Made by a program: the position numbers and the translations under genes
Source of the DNA: Sphingomonas sp. PP-CE-3G-477
Lineage (GTDB): Bacteria; Pseudomonadota; Alphaproteobacteria; Sphingomonadales; Sphingomonadaceae
Direction: 5' to 3'
Assembly: GCF_003050745.1 (NCBI RefSeq)
Contig: NZ_QAOF01000002.1
Coordinates: forward strand, 124,001 to 188,000
Length of the DNA: 64,000 nt
The notes under the pieces: model-generated
The model's input: the letters and a program-made list of their open reading frames with translations, nothing else
What the model was told of the DNA's origin: nothing
Databases searched by the model: none
In this document: positions 37,956 through 46,121 of the stretch, one piece after another
Layout: every line of letters begins with the position of its first letter
How positions within the stretch are numbered: position 1 is the first letter of the stretch

Positions 37956-38798
37956 ATGTACGATCGCACCTATTACGCCACGCACCCCGACATGATGGAG
38001 TGCGTCTCCAACGAAGAACTGCGCGACCGCTATCTGATCCAGGATCTGTTCCGCGACGGCGAATGCGTGCTGAATTACACGCACGCAGAGCGCTTCGTGA
38101 TCGGCGGCGTCGCCGTCGCGAGCGGATCGGTGAAGCTGCCCGACCAGGCCGAGCCGGCGTCGGCGGCAGGGCATCCGTTCCTGGAGCGTCGCGAGCTTGC
38201 GGTCGTCAATGTCGGCAAGGTCACCGGCACCGTCACGGTCGACGGCGAGACGTTCACGCTCGGCAACAAGGATTGCCTGTACGTGACGATGGGCGCGAAG
38301 GATGTGCAGTTCTCCGGCGACGGCGGGCGCTTCTATCTGGCGTCGTGCCCGGCGCACAAGGCGTTCACGACGCGGGTGATCTCGGTCGGCGATGCGACGA
38401 CACTGGAGCGCGGCAGCCTCGAGGAGTCGAACGAGCGGACGATCTACCAGATGGTCATCCCGGGCATCTGCGACAGCGCGCAGCTCGTCATGGGCCTTAC
38501 CGTCCTGAAGCCCGGCTCGGTCTGGAACACGATGCCGCCGCACATCCATGAGCGTCGCAGCGAAATCTATTTCTACTTCGAACTCGACGATCTCGAGAAG
38601 GATCGCGTGTTCCACTACATGGGCGAAGGCGAGGCGACCCGTCACATCGTCATGGCGAACGAGGAAGCGGTGATCAGCCCGCCCTGGTCGATCCACATGG
38701 GTTCGGGGACGAAGGCTTACGCGTTCATCTGGGCGATGGCCGGCGAGAACCAGGATTATACCGACATGAATGTCCTGGATATCTGCCAGCTCGCGTAA
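37956..38798 (+). CDS. kduI: KduI, 5-dehydro-4-deoxy-D-glucuronate isomerase
   Basis: 280 aa, the normal length. It isomerises 4-deoxy-L-threo-5-hexosulose uronate, the product of pectin and other uronate lyases, to 2,5-diketo-3-deoxygluconate. The cupin zinc ligands are visible as H196, H198 and E203 (PHIHERRSE) and H247 (SIHMG), matching the known E. coli positions closely. It starts 11 bp after uxaC. Its presence shows that the locus handles unsaturated uronates as well as free hexuronates. Confidence 0.95.
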   Translation: MYDRTYYATHPDMMECVSNEELRDRYLIQDLFRDGECVLNYTHAERFVIGGVAVASGSVKLPDQAEPASAAGHPFLERRELAVVNVGKVTGTVTVDGETFTLGNKDCLYVTMGAKDVQFSGDGGRFYLASCPAHKAFTTRVISVGDATTLERGSLEESNERTIYQMVIPGICDSAQLVMGLTVLKPGSVWNTMPPHIHERRSEIYFYFELDDLEKDRVFHYMGEGEATRHIVMANEEAVISPPWSIHMGSGTKAYAFIWAMAGENQDYTDMNVLDICQLA

Positions 38799-38806
38799 CT
38801 TCTGCT

Positions 38807-38900
38807 CCCCTCCCGTTAACGGGAGGGGTCGGGGGAGGGCGTGTCCACGAGCGTTGGTCCGCATTTCCCCTCCCCTAGCCCCTCCCGCAAGCGGGAGGGG
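38807..38900. repeat. Pair of CCCCTCCCG inverted repeats between kduI and kduD
   Basis: Two adjacent 22-bp hairpins: CCCCTCCCGTTAACGGGAGGGG (38807-38828) and CCCCTCCCGCAAGCGGGAGGGG (38879-38900), with related G-rich/C-rich sequence between them. Both stems are perfect 9-10 bp. The arrangement looks like a dispersed repeat pair inserted inside the operon; it may stabilise or partly terminate the kduI message. The second ends 15 bases before the kduD start. Confidence 0.8.
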
Positions 38901-38915
38901 AACGAGAGAGAAAGC

Positions 38916-39686
38916 ATGACAAACCCCTTCGACCTGACCGGCAAGGTCGCCATCGTCACCGGCGCGAACACCGGTATCGGCCAAGCCATCGCCGTCGCGC
39001 TAGCGGCAGCCGGCGCGGACGTCGCATGCGTCGGCCGCACGCCCGCCGAAGACACCGTCGCGCAGATCCGCGCGCTTGGGCGGAAAGCGGAGATCGTCTC
39101 GGCCGACCTCTCGACGATCGAACCCGTCCAGCGCGTCGTTGACGAGACGGTCGCCAAGCTTGGCGGGCTCGACATCTTGATCAACAACGCCGGTATCATC
39201 CGCCGCGCCGATGCGGTCGACTTCACCGAGGGGGACTGGGATGCGGTGATCGACACTAACCTCAAGTCGGTGTTCTTCCTGTGTCAGGCGGCGGGGCGGC
39301 ACATGATCGCGCGCATCGAAAAGGGGGGGGGCTCCGGCAAGATCGTCAACATCGCCTCGATGCTGACCTTCCAGGGTGGCATCCGCGTGCCGAGTTACAC
39401 CGCATCGAAGTCCGGGATCGGCGGGCTGACCAAGCTGCTCGCGAACGAATGGGCGGCCAAGGGCATCAACGTCAACGCGATCGCGCCCGGCTACATCGCG
39501 ACCAACAATACAGCGGCGTTGCAGGCCGACGAGGTGCGCAACAAGTCGATCATGGACCGGATTCCCGCTGGCGCTTGGGGCGACGCCTCCGATCTCGGTG
39601 GTGCGGCGGTGTTCCTGTCGTCGGCGGCGGCGAAGTATGTCCAGGGGCATATCCTGGCGGTCGACGGCGGCTGGCTGGCACGATAA
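38916..39686 (+). CDS. kduD: KduD, 2-dehydro-3-deoxy-D-gluconate 5-dehydrogenase
   Basis: 256-aa short-chain dehydrogenase that reduces the KduI product to 2-keto-3-deoxygluconate with NAD(P)H. The cofactor motif TGANTGIG is at residues 15-22, NNAG at about 90, and the catalytic YXXXK at Y161/K165 with the upstream Ser in NIASM. C-terminal GGW. The frame begins upstream at 38841 inside the repeats; ATG 38916 follows GAGAGAGAAAG. SDR specificity is inferred from the kduI neighbour. Confidence 0.92.
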   Translation: MTNPFDLTGKVAIVTGANTGIGQAIAVALAAAGADVACVGRTPAEDTVAQIRALGRKAEIVSADLSTIEPVQRVVDETVAKLGGLDILINNAGIIRRADAVDFTEGDWDAVIDTNLKSVFFLCQAAGRHMIARIEKGGGSGKIVNIASMLTFQGGIRVPSYTASKSGIGGLTKLLANEWAAKGINVNAIAPGYIATNNTAALQADEVRNKSIMDRIPAGAWGDASDLGGAAVFLSSAAAKYVQGHILAVDGGWLAR

Positions 39687-39724
39687 CCCTGACCGTCGGT
39701 ACCGCGATTTGAAATAGGGGCGAC

Positions 39725-40732
39725 ATGGCTAAATTCCTGGCATTCGGCGAGATCATGCTACGGCTTTCCCCGCCGGGGCGTGAAGTGCTGTTGCAGACGC
39801 CAAAGCTCGACGTATGGGTCGCAGGTGCGGAGGCCAATGTCGTCACGCAGCTCGCGCGGCTCGGCCACGATGTTGGCATGGCGACGATGGTGCCCGACAA
39901 CGACCTGGGCCGTGCTGCCGTGACGACGTTGCGCGGGCATGGTGTCGACACGTCGACGATCGCGCTGGGCGGCGACCGGATGGGGCTGTATTTCGTCACG
40001 TCGGGTGCGGGCTTGCGCGCGACCGAAGTCATCTACGATCGCGCCTGGTCGTCGTTCGCGGAGGCGGCATCGAGCGCCTGGGATTGGGACGCGTTGCTCG
40101 ACGGCGTCGATCGGCTCCATCTGTCGGGGATCACGCCGGCACTCGGTCCCGTTCCCGCCGAGGCAGCACTGGCCGCCGTTCGCGCGGCGACGGAGCGGGG
40201 GATCGCCGTCTCGTTCGACGGTAACTGGCGTGGTAAATTATGGGAACGGTGGGACTCGGATCCGCGCACGATCCTGACCCAACTCGTCGAGCATGCCGAC
40301 CTGATGTTCGGCAACCACCGCGATATCGCGCTATTGCTCGACCGGGACTTTTCCGGCGAGGCAGAAGATCGTCGGCGCGAGGCGACGGAGGCGGCATTCG
40401 CGGCGTTCCCGAGGCTACAGACGATCGCCTCGACCGCGCGGCATGTCGAGCATGTCGATCTCCACCGTCTGTCGGCGCGGATCGATACGCGCGACGCGCA
40501 CGTCCAGACGGACGAGGTCGTGCTGGCCGGGATCGTCGACCGGATCGGCGGCGGCGATGCCTTCGCGGCCGGGGTGCTGCACGGCCTGCGTTCGGGCAAG
40601 GGCATCGAGGACACGGCACGCATCGGCCTCGCGCTCGCCGCGTTGAAGCACTCGCTGCCGGGCGACGCGAGCCTGTTCCGGCAGGCGGACATCGACGCCT
40701 ATCTCGCGGGCGGGCTGGATGTCCGGCGCTGA
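39725..40732 (+). CDS. kdgK: KdgK, 2-keto-3-deoxygluconate kinase (PfkB family)
   Basis: 335-aa ribokinase-like sugar kinase. It begins FLAFGEIMLRLSPPG, as do KDG kinases, and carries the PfkB signature DRIGGGDAFAAG with the catalytic base D278. It phosphorylates KDG to KDPG, which an Eda aldolase would split; no eda is in the window. It follows kduD by 38 bp and overlaps the carboxylesterase gene by 14 bp. Confidence 0.92.
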   Translation: MAKFLAFGEIMLRLSPPGREVLLQTPKLDVWVAGAEANVVTQLARLGHDVGMATMVPDNDLGRAAVTTLRGHGVDTSTIALGGDRMGLYFVTSGAGLRATEVIYDRAWSSFAEAASSAWDWDALLDGVDRLHLSGITPALGPVPAEAALAAVRAATERGIAVSFDGNWRGKLWERWDSDPRTILTQLVEHADLMFGNHRDIALLLDRDFSGEAEDRRREATEAAFAAFPRLQTIASTARHVEHVDLHRLSARIDTRDAHVQTDEVVLAGIVDRIGGGDAFAAGVLHGLRSGKGIEDTARIGLALAALKHSLPGDASLFRQADIDAYLAGGLDVRR

Positions 40733-42278
40733 CGGCTGGACACGCCGCGGCACCATCGGCGGCGCGGCGGCACTGATCCTGGCTGGAGGTGCGCGGGCGT
40801 CGGGCGTGCCGATAGTACACTCGCCCGCGGGTAATTTCGTCGGGCACGCGGACGGGCACGTCCTCGCCTTCAAGGGCATTCGCTATGGCCGTGCAGACCG
40901 GTTTCGAGCGCCTTTACCGGTATCGATGCTGGGCCAGAGGCGACCGGCGCAGGACTTCGGACCCGTGTGCCCGCAATCGGGACCATACACCCCGCAATCC
41001 GAGGACTGCCTGTTCCTGAACGTCTGGACCGCGGAACCAGACGCGCGCGCGAAAAAGCCGGTGATGGTCTATATCCACGGCGGCGCATATTCGAACGGGA
41101 GCGTCACCGATCCGCTGAACGATGGGCAGGCACTCGCGGCGCGCGGCGACTGCGTCGTCGTCACCGTCAATCACCGCCTGAACGCGCTCGGCTATCTGTA
41201 TCTCGCGAGGCTCGATCCGCGGTTTTCCGATAGCGGCAATGCCGGACAACTTGATCTGATCCTCGCGCTGCGATGGGTGCGGGACAACATCGCGGCGTTC
41301 GGCGGGGATCCGTCGCGCGTGATGGTCTTCGGCCAATCGGGCGGCGGTGCGAAGATCGCGACGATGATGGGGATGCCCGCCGCCGCGGGCCTGTTCCACC
41401 GCGCCGCGACGATGAGCGGGCAGCAGGTCACCGTGTCCGGCCCGATGAACGCGACGGCGCGCGCACGGGCGTATCTGGCCCGGCTGGGCCTGACGGACCG
41501 CGATCTGTCGCCGTTGCTGGCGATGCCTGTCGAGAAGCTGGTCGATGCACTCGATGCGACCGATCCGATCTTGGGTGGCGGCGTGTATTTCGGACCGGTG
41601 CTCGACATGAAATGGCTGACCCGGCACCCGTTCTGGCCCGATGCGAACCCGCTCGGAAACCGCATTCCGATGATGCTCGGCAACACGCATGATGAGACGC
41701 GCGCGTTCATCGGCCACGATTCGCCGAAGGTGAGGGGGCTCGACTGGGGCAATCTCGCGACACGCATGGCGCCCGAACTCAAGATCGACATCCTGCCCGG
41801 ATGGGTGGTCGCGCAGTATCGCGAGCGCTATCCGACATGGGCGCCGATCGACGTCTTCTATGACGCCACCACCGCGGGGCGAAGCTGGCGCGGGCAGGTG
41901 ATCGAGGCTGAAGCGCGTGCGCAGGCGGACGCCCCCTGCTGGGTCTATCAGGTCGATTTCGCCTCTCGGACGGATCCGCGTCGTGGCGCGTTCCACACAA
42001 TGGATATCCCGCTGGTGTTCGGAACCCTGGGTGCCACGGGATCGCAGACCGGGACGGCAGCGGATGCGCGCGCGGCGTCCAAAGCGATGCAGGACGCGTT
42101 CGTCGCCTTTGCCACGACGGGGGACCCAAACCATCAGGGCACGCCAAATTGGCCACACTATGACCTGTCGAGCCGCGCGACGATGATCTTCGACGCACGC
42201 TCGCGGATCGAGAACGACCCGCGCGCATGGCAACGCGAACTCTTCGGGCGCGTACCCTATATCCAGCCTGGAACCTGA
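40719..42278 (+). CDS. Exported type-B carboxylesterase
   Basis: 519-aa alpha/beta-hydrolase of the carboxylesterase family. The nucleophile elbow is GQSGGG with S207; the oxyanion-hole segment YIHGGAYSNGS and the EDCLFLNVW signature precede it. The catalytic His should lie near AFHTMDIPLVF. An N-terminal leader with RR (WTRRGTIGGAAALILAGGA) suggests Tat export. It ends the uxaC-kdgK operon, so it may deacylate pectin or acylated uronate oligosaccharides; this is inference. The start overlaps kdgK by 14 bp. Confidence 0.87.
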   Translation: MSGADGWTRRGTIGGAAALILAGGARASGVPIVHSPAGNFVGHADGHVLAFKGIRYGRADRFRAPLPVSMLGQRRPAQDFGPVCPQSGPYTPQSEDCLFLNVWTAEPDARAKKPVMVYIHGGAYSNGSVTDPLNDGQALAARGDCVVVTVNHRLNALGYLYLARLDPRFSDSGNAGQLDLILALRWVRDNIAAFGGDPSRVMVFGQSGGGAKIATMMGMPAAAGLFHRAATMSGQQVTVSGPMNATARARAYLARLGLTDRDLSPLLAMPVEKLVDALDATDPILGGGVYFGPVLDMKWLTRHPFWPDANPLGNRIPMMLGNTHDETRAFIGHDSPKVRGLDWGNLATRMAPELKIDILPGWVVAQYRERYPTWAPIDVFYDATTAGRSWRGQVIEAEARAQADAPCWVYQVDFASRTDPRRGAFHTMDIPLVFGTLGATGSQTGTAADARAASKAMQDAFVAFATTGDPNHQGTPNWPHYDLSSRATMIFDARSRIENDPRAWQRELFGRVPYIQPGT

Positions 42279-42282
42279 CTCG

Positions 42283-42708
42283 TTACTTCGCAATCGGATA
42301 GGCGATGATCAGCACCAATGGTGCCTTGCCCGTCTGTTCGATGCCGACGGTTTCCCCGTCGAACAGATAGGCGGCGATACCCGCACGGACCGGCCGTTTT
42401 GCGCCGCCGGATGAGACGATACCCGTGCCGGAGAGGACGTAATACACCTCGTCATGCGCGATCTGGTGCAGGCCGATCGCACTCCGGGGGTGCAGTATCC
42501 GCTTGCGAAACTCCATCGTTCTGCCCGGTACCGCGTCGCTGATCCGGTAGGCCGTGCTGGAGCCAATCGCCCCGTGGGGCGGGGGTTCTCGCCGCATCGT
42601 CGTGGCTTCGTCGACGATCACCATTGGTCGCGACGTGGCGGCCTGCGCATACGCGCCGGCAGCCAGACCTAGCAGCCCGAAAAGCGCCGATAGCATCGAT
42701 CGCAGCAT
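42283..42708 (-). CDS. Secreted cupin-domain protein
   Basis: 141 aa with a signal peptide (hydrophobic core MLSALFGLLGLAAGAYAQ) and a single cupin barrel. The metal-type motif reads IGLHQIAHDEVYYVLSG, with two His and one Glu. ATG 42708 has AGGAGAAG upstream; a longer frame to 42774 runs across the operator region. It is convergent with the carboxylesterase (4 bp apart) and divergent from the TonB receptor, with operators between. It could be an extracytoplasmic equivalent of KdgF-type uronate-processing cupins, but similarity beyond the fold is not evident. Confidence 0.72.
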   Translation of the reverse strand: MLRSMLSALFGLLGLAAGAYAQAATSRPMVIVDEATTMRREPPPHGAIGSSTAYRISDAVPGRTMEFRKRILHPRSAIGLHQIAHDEVYYVLSGTGIVSSGGAKRPVRAGIAAYLFDGETVGIEQTGKAPLVLIIAYPIAK

Positions 42709-42779
42709 TCTCGCTTCTCCTGCATGGCACGATGCATTCCGCGGCATGTTGACACGCAACCGATCGTGCGACATTGTTC

Positions 42780-42793
42780 TGACACCGGTTACC
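42780..42793. promoter_or_regulatory. LacI-family operator candidate, site 3
   Basis: TGACACCGGTTACC, identical to site 2 over all 14 bases. It lies 72 bp upstream of the cupin start (minus strand) and 179 bp upstream of the TonB receptor start. Confidence 0.72.
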
Positions 42794-42928
42794 TAAGCAT
42801 GCAAGGAACCGGGGGGCGGACCAGCAACAACTGGCAGCCCGGGAGAGGATAAGATGCACCCGTTCGAAGCAACGGGTCTTATTCCCCAAGAATTTCAGGG
42901 CGGTGGCCGAGCGGTGTCCAGCCGATCG

Positions 42929-42942
42929 CGCAACCGGTGTCA
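42929..42942. promoter_or_regulatory. LacI-family operator candidate, site 4
   Basis: CGCAACCGGTGTCA, the same half-site in the opposite orientation (TGACACCGGTTGCG on the other strand). It ends 29 bp before the receptor start. With site 3 it frames a 150-bp segment, a spacing at which looping by a dimer-of-dimers repressor is conceivable. Confidence 0.65.
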
Positions 42943-42971
42943 TCGGCGTAGACCGAACGGGGAGTGAAGAA

Positions 42972-45900
42972 ATGGACGTGCAAACAACGGCAGCGAATTT
43001 GCGGATGAATTGGCGCACAGGCATCTCCGCCGGCACCCTCGTCCTGGCGCTCGCCATGCCCGCAGCCGCCTTCGCGCAGGCGGCACAGATTCCGAACAGC
43101 CAGACGCCGGGAACGCCGGCACAGGTCGATCCATCGCCCGCGCAGACCGCCGTCGTGCCGCAGGGCCAGCCGGTCGACCCCGCCGCAACGACGGCACCGC
43201 AGTCGGCGCCTGAGATCGTATCGCCCGATAGCGAGACCGCCGAGATCATCGTCACGGGCTTTCGCCGCTCGCTCGACGCGGCGCTGAACGTCAAGCGCCA
43301 GTCGGTGTCCTCGGTCGACGCGATCGTCGCGGAGGATATCGCCAAGTTCCCCGATCAGAACCTCGCGGAATCACTGCAGCGTATCCCGGGCATCTCGATC
43401 CAGCGCGATGCAGGCGAGGGACGCGCGATCACGGTCCGCGGTTTGGGCGCGCAATATACACGGGTCCGCGTCAATGGACTGGAAACGGTGGCGACGTCGA
43501 CCGATGGCGCCAGTTCGAACCGCGATCGCGCGTTCGATTTCAACGTCTTTGCATCCGAACTCTTCAATTCCATCGTCGTCCACAAGACTGCCGAAGCGTC
43601 GCTCGACGAAGGCTCGCTGGGTGCGGTGGTCGATCTCAACACCGGCAACCCGCTCGGCGGCAAGACCGGCGTCACGCTCGTCGGCTCCGCGCAGGCAAGC
43701 TACAACGATCTCAGCAAGAACTTCGGCCCGCGTCTCGCCGGCCTGCTTTCGTGGAAGTCGGCGGACGGCACGTTCGGCGTCGCGCTGTCGGGAGCGTACA
43801 CCAAGACCAACAATTTCGAGCTCGGCAACAACAGCGTCCGCTGGGCACAGGGCGTGTTCGATTCGGTGAACGGCACCCGCTGTTTCACCCAGCCAAATCG
43901 CGGCGGTACCTACACAAACGCGGCCGGTTGCGATCAGGCCGCGCTCGCCTTCCACCCCCGCATTCCGCGCTACGGCTCGGTACGTCACGATCGCGAACGG
44001 CTCGGCCTGACCGGCAGCGTCCAATGGTCGCCGACCGACGCGACCAAGATCTCGATCGATGGACTCTATTCCCGCTTCAAGGAGACCCGCGAGGAGAAAT
44101 GGGGCGAAGTGCTGCTCCGCTCGAACGAACGCTCGATCGACATCAGCAACTTCACGATCGACGGCAACAACAATCTGGTGAAGGCGACGCTCAACGACGC
44201 CTGGGTCCGCACCGAGCATTATCTGCGCAAATCGCAGACCGAATTCTATCAGCTGGGCGGCAGCTGGGATCAGGACGTGACCGACAAGTTCCGCTTCACG
44301 CTGCTCGGCGGCTTCTCGAAATCGGATGCGACGATCCCGGTCGAGACGACCTTCGTGTTCGACGATCGCGACGCGCAGGGGTATAGCTACGACTATACCG
44401 ACATGAAGCGTCCGACGCTGACCTTCGGGACGAGCGTAACCGATCCGGCGAACTTCCAGCTCGCCGAAATCCGCGATCGGCCATCCGAAACGGTCAACAC
44501 CTTCCGCACTGGGCAGCTTCGTACGGAATGGGACGTCGCCGAAGGGTTCCAGATCAAGACGGGCGCGATGTATCGTCGCTTCTCGTTCGATACCAAGGGC
44601 TTCTCGCGCGATGCCGTCGTCTGCCCTAACGCTGGCGGCAAGGATGTCGTGCTCGGCACGCTCACCTGTTCGCCCAACACGCTGTTCGGCCCGACCGCGA
44701 TCTACGGTTTCCCCGCTGGCAATCTCGGCGAGATCTTCAACCTGGGCAAGGCCGGGCAACCGTCGGGAACGACCACCAGCTTCCTGGTGCCGAACATCGA
44801 TGCATCGGCTGCCTATACGGGGCTGTACGGCCGCACGCCGACGGTGCTGGTCGGCGATACCCGCAGCGTGATCGAGGAAGTCACCGGCGGTTACATGCAG
44901 TTCGACGTCAAGGGCGACATTCTGGGCCTCAACTATGCGGCGAACGCCGGCATGCGCTATGCCCATACCAGCCAGAAATCGACCGGCATCTCGTCGGCGG
45001 TGGTCGGGGGCGTCACCGTCAACACGCCGGCGACGGTCGGACGCAGCTATGACGACTGGCTCCCGGCGATCAACGTCGCGTTCTTCCCGACCGACGATAT
45101 CATCCTGCGCGGTGCGATCTCCAAGGTGCTGACGCGTCCGAGCCTGGGCAGCCTGACGCCGGGTGGGTCGGTCGACGGCTTCAACTACCGCGTGACGTTC
45201 GGCAACCCGCAGCTCAAGCCGTTCCGCGCGACCGCGCTCGATCTTGCCGCCGAATGGTATTTCGCGCCGCAGTCGATCTTTTCGGTCGCGGTGTTCAAGA
45301 AGCTGATCGAGAGCTTCCCCGTCACGCAACCCCGCAGCGGCACGTTTGCCTCGACCGGCCTACCGCTCTCGGTGATCCCGGCAAGCTCACCGGCTGCGCT
45401 CAATCCCGAAGGCCAGGAATGGCAGATCAACGCGCCGATCAACGGCGTCGGTGCGTCGCTGAAGGGCATGGAAATCTCGCTCCAGTCGAGCTTCCGCTTC
45501 CTGCCTGGCTTCCTGAAGAATTTCGGCTTCCTGGCCAACGCGACGTTCATTAGCTCGGACGCTGATTATACGCAGGCCGGCCCGGCGACGACGGTGTCGC
45601 GGCCGACCTTCAACCCGACCACCGGGGCGGTACTGACACCGGGTGGCGTGCTGGGCGCGCTGCCCGCCACGACGCGCACCGCGACTCTCTACGGCCTGTC
45701 GAAGCGCGCCTATAACGGCACGCTCTATTATGAAGACAAGAAGTTCAGCGCACGCGGATCGATCAGCTATCGCAGCCCGTACATCGACGGCAGTTCGGCC
45801 ACCGGCAATTTGTTCGAAGGGTATAACTCGACGATCAACGTCGATGCGTCGCTGCGCTACAAGCTCACGCCGATGGTTGAGGTGTCGCTGGAGGGTACCA

Positions 45901-46010
45901 ACCTCACCGACAATTATCGCAGCCGCTACAATGATCTCGATGCGAACCGGAACTACGAGAATAACCATTTCGGGCGCACGTTCCTGATGGGCGCACGCTT
46001 CAAGATGTAA
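42972..46010 (+). CDS. TonB-dependent receptor of the Xanthomonas/Caulobacter type, probable oligosaccharide importer
   Basis: 1012-aa outer-membrane receptor. Signal peptide near residues 12-36 (core GTLVLALAMPAAAFAQ), a Pro/Gln-rich linker, a TonB-box-like EIIVTGFRRSLD, and a plug with FPDQNLAESLQRIPGISI and GRAITVRGLGAQYTRVRVNG, the hallmark of the TonB-Xanth-Caul subfamily used for plant-derived carbohydrates. The barrel ends in MGARFKM. ATG 42972 is the codon with GGAGTGAAG upstream; the frame extends 23 codons further. Operators in its promoter tie it to the hexuronate regulon. Substrate (oligogalacturonides?) is inferred. Confidence 0.92.
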   Translation: MDVQTTAANLRMNWRTGISAGTLVLALAMPAAAFAQAAQIPNSQTPGTPAQVDPSPAQTAVVPQGQPVDPAATTAPQSAPEIVSPDSETAEIIVTGFRRSLDAALNVKRQSVSSVDAIVAEDIAKFPDQNLAESLQRIPGISIQRDAGEGRAITVRGLGAQYTRVRVNGLETVATSTDGASSNRDRAFDFNVFASELFNSIVVHKTAEASLDEGSLGAVVDLNTGNPLGGKTGVTLVGSAQASYNDLSKNFGPRLAGLLSWKSADGTFGVALSGAYTKTNNFELGNNSVRWAQGVFDSVNGTRCFTQPNRGGTYTNAAGCDQAALAFHPRIPRYGSVRHDRERLGLTGSVQWSPTDATKISIDGLYSRFKETREEKWGEVLLRSNERSIDISNFTIDGNNNLVKATLNDAWVRTEHYLRKSQTEFYQLGGSWDQDVTDKFRFTLLGGFSKSDATIPVETTFVFDDRDAQGYSYDYTDMKRPTLTFGTSVTDPANFQLAEIRDRPSETVNTFRTGQLRTEWDVAEGFQIKTGAMYRRFSFDTKGFSRDAVVCPNAGGKDVVLGTLTCSPNTLFGPTAIYGFPAGNLGEIFNLGKAGQPSGTTTSFLVPNIDASAAYTGLYGRTPTVLVGDTRSVIEEVTGGYMQFDVKGDILGLNYAANAGMRYAHTSQKSTGISSAVVGGVTVNTPATVGRSYDDWLPAINVAFFPTDDIILRGAISKVLTRPSLGSLTPGGSVDGFNYRVTFGNPQLKPFRATALDLAAEWYFAPQSIFSVAVFKKLIESFPVTQPRSGTFASTGLPLSVIPASSPAALNPEGQEWQINAPINGVGASLKGMEISLQSSFRFLPGFLKNFGFLANATFISSDADYTQAGPATTVSRPTFNPTTGAVLTPGGVLGALPATTRTATLYGLSKRAYNGTLYYEDKKFSARGSISYRSPYIDGSSATGNLFEGYNSTINVDASLRYKLTPMVEVSLEGTNLTDNYRSRYNDLDANRNYENNHFGRTFLMGARFKM

Positions 46011-46040
46011 GCGCGCGCCAGTCCAACTCCTCCTCCTCCT

Positions 46041-46077
46041 CGGCTGCATTCGATTCTGGAATGCAGCCGCTTTTTTT
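46041..46077 (+). terminator. Rho-independent terminator after the TonB receptor
   Basis: Perfect 11-bp stem CGGCTGCATTC (46041-46051) / GAATGCAGCCG (46059-46069) with a 7-base loop, followed by C and seven T. It starts 31 bp after the receptor stop codon. This is the clearest intrinsic terminator in the window. Confidence 0.93.
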
Positions 46078-46121
46078 GATGAATCCGCAGTCGGGCAACC
46101 TTCCAAACTGACGGGAGATGC

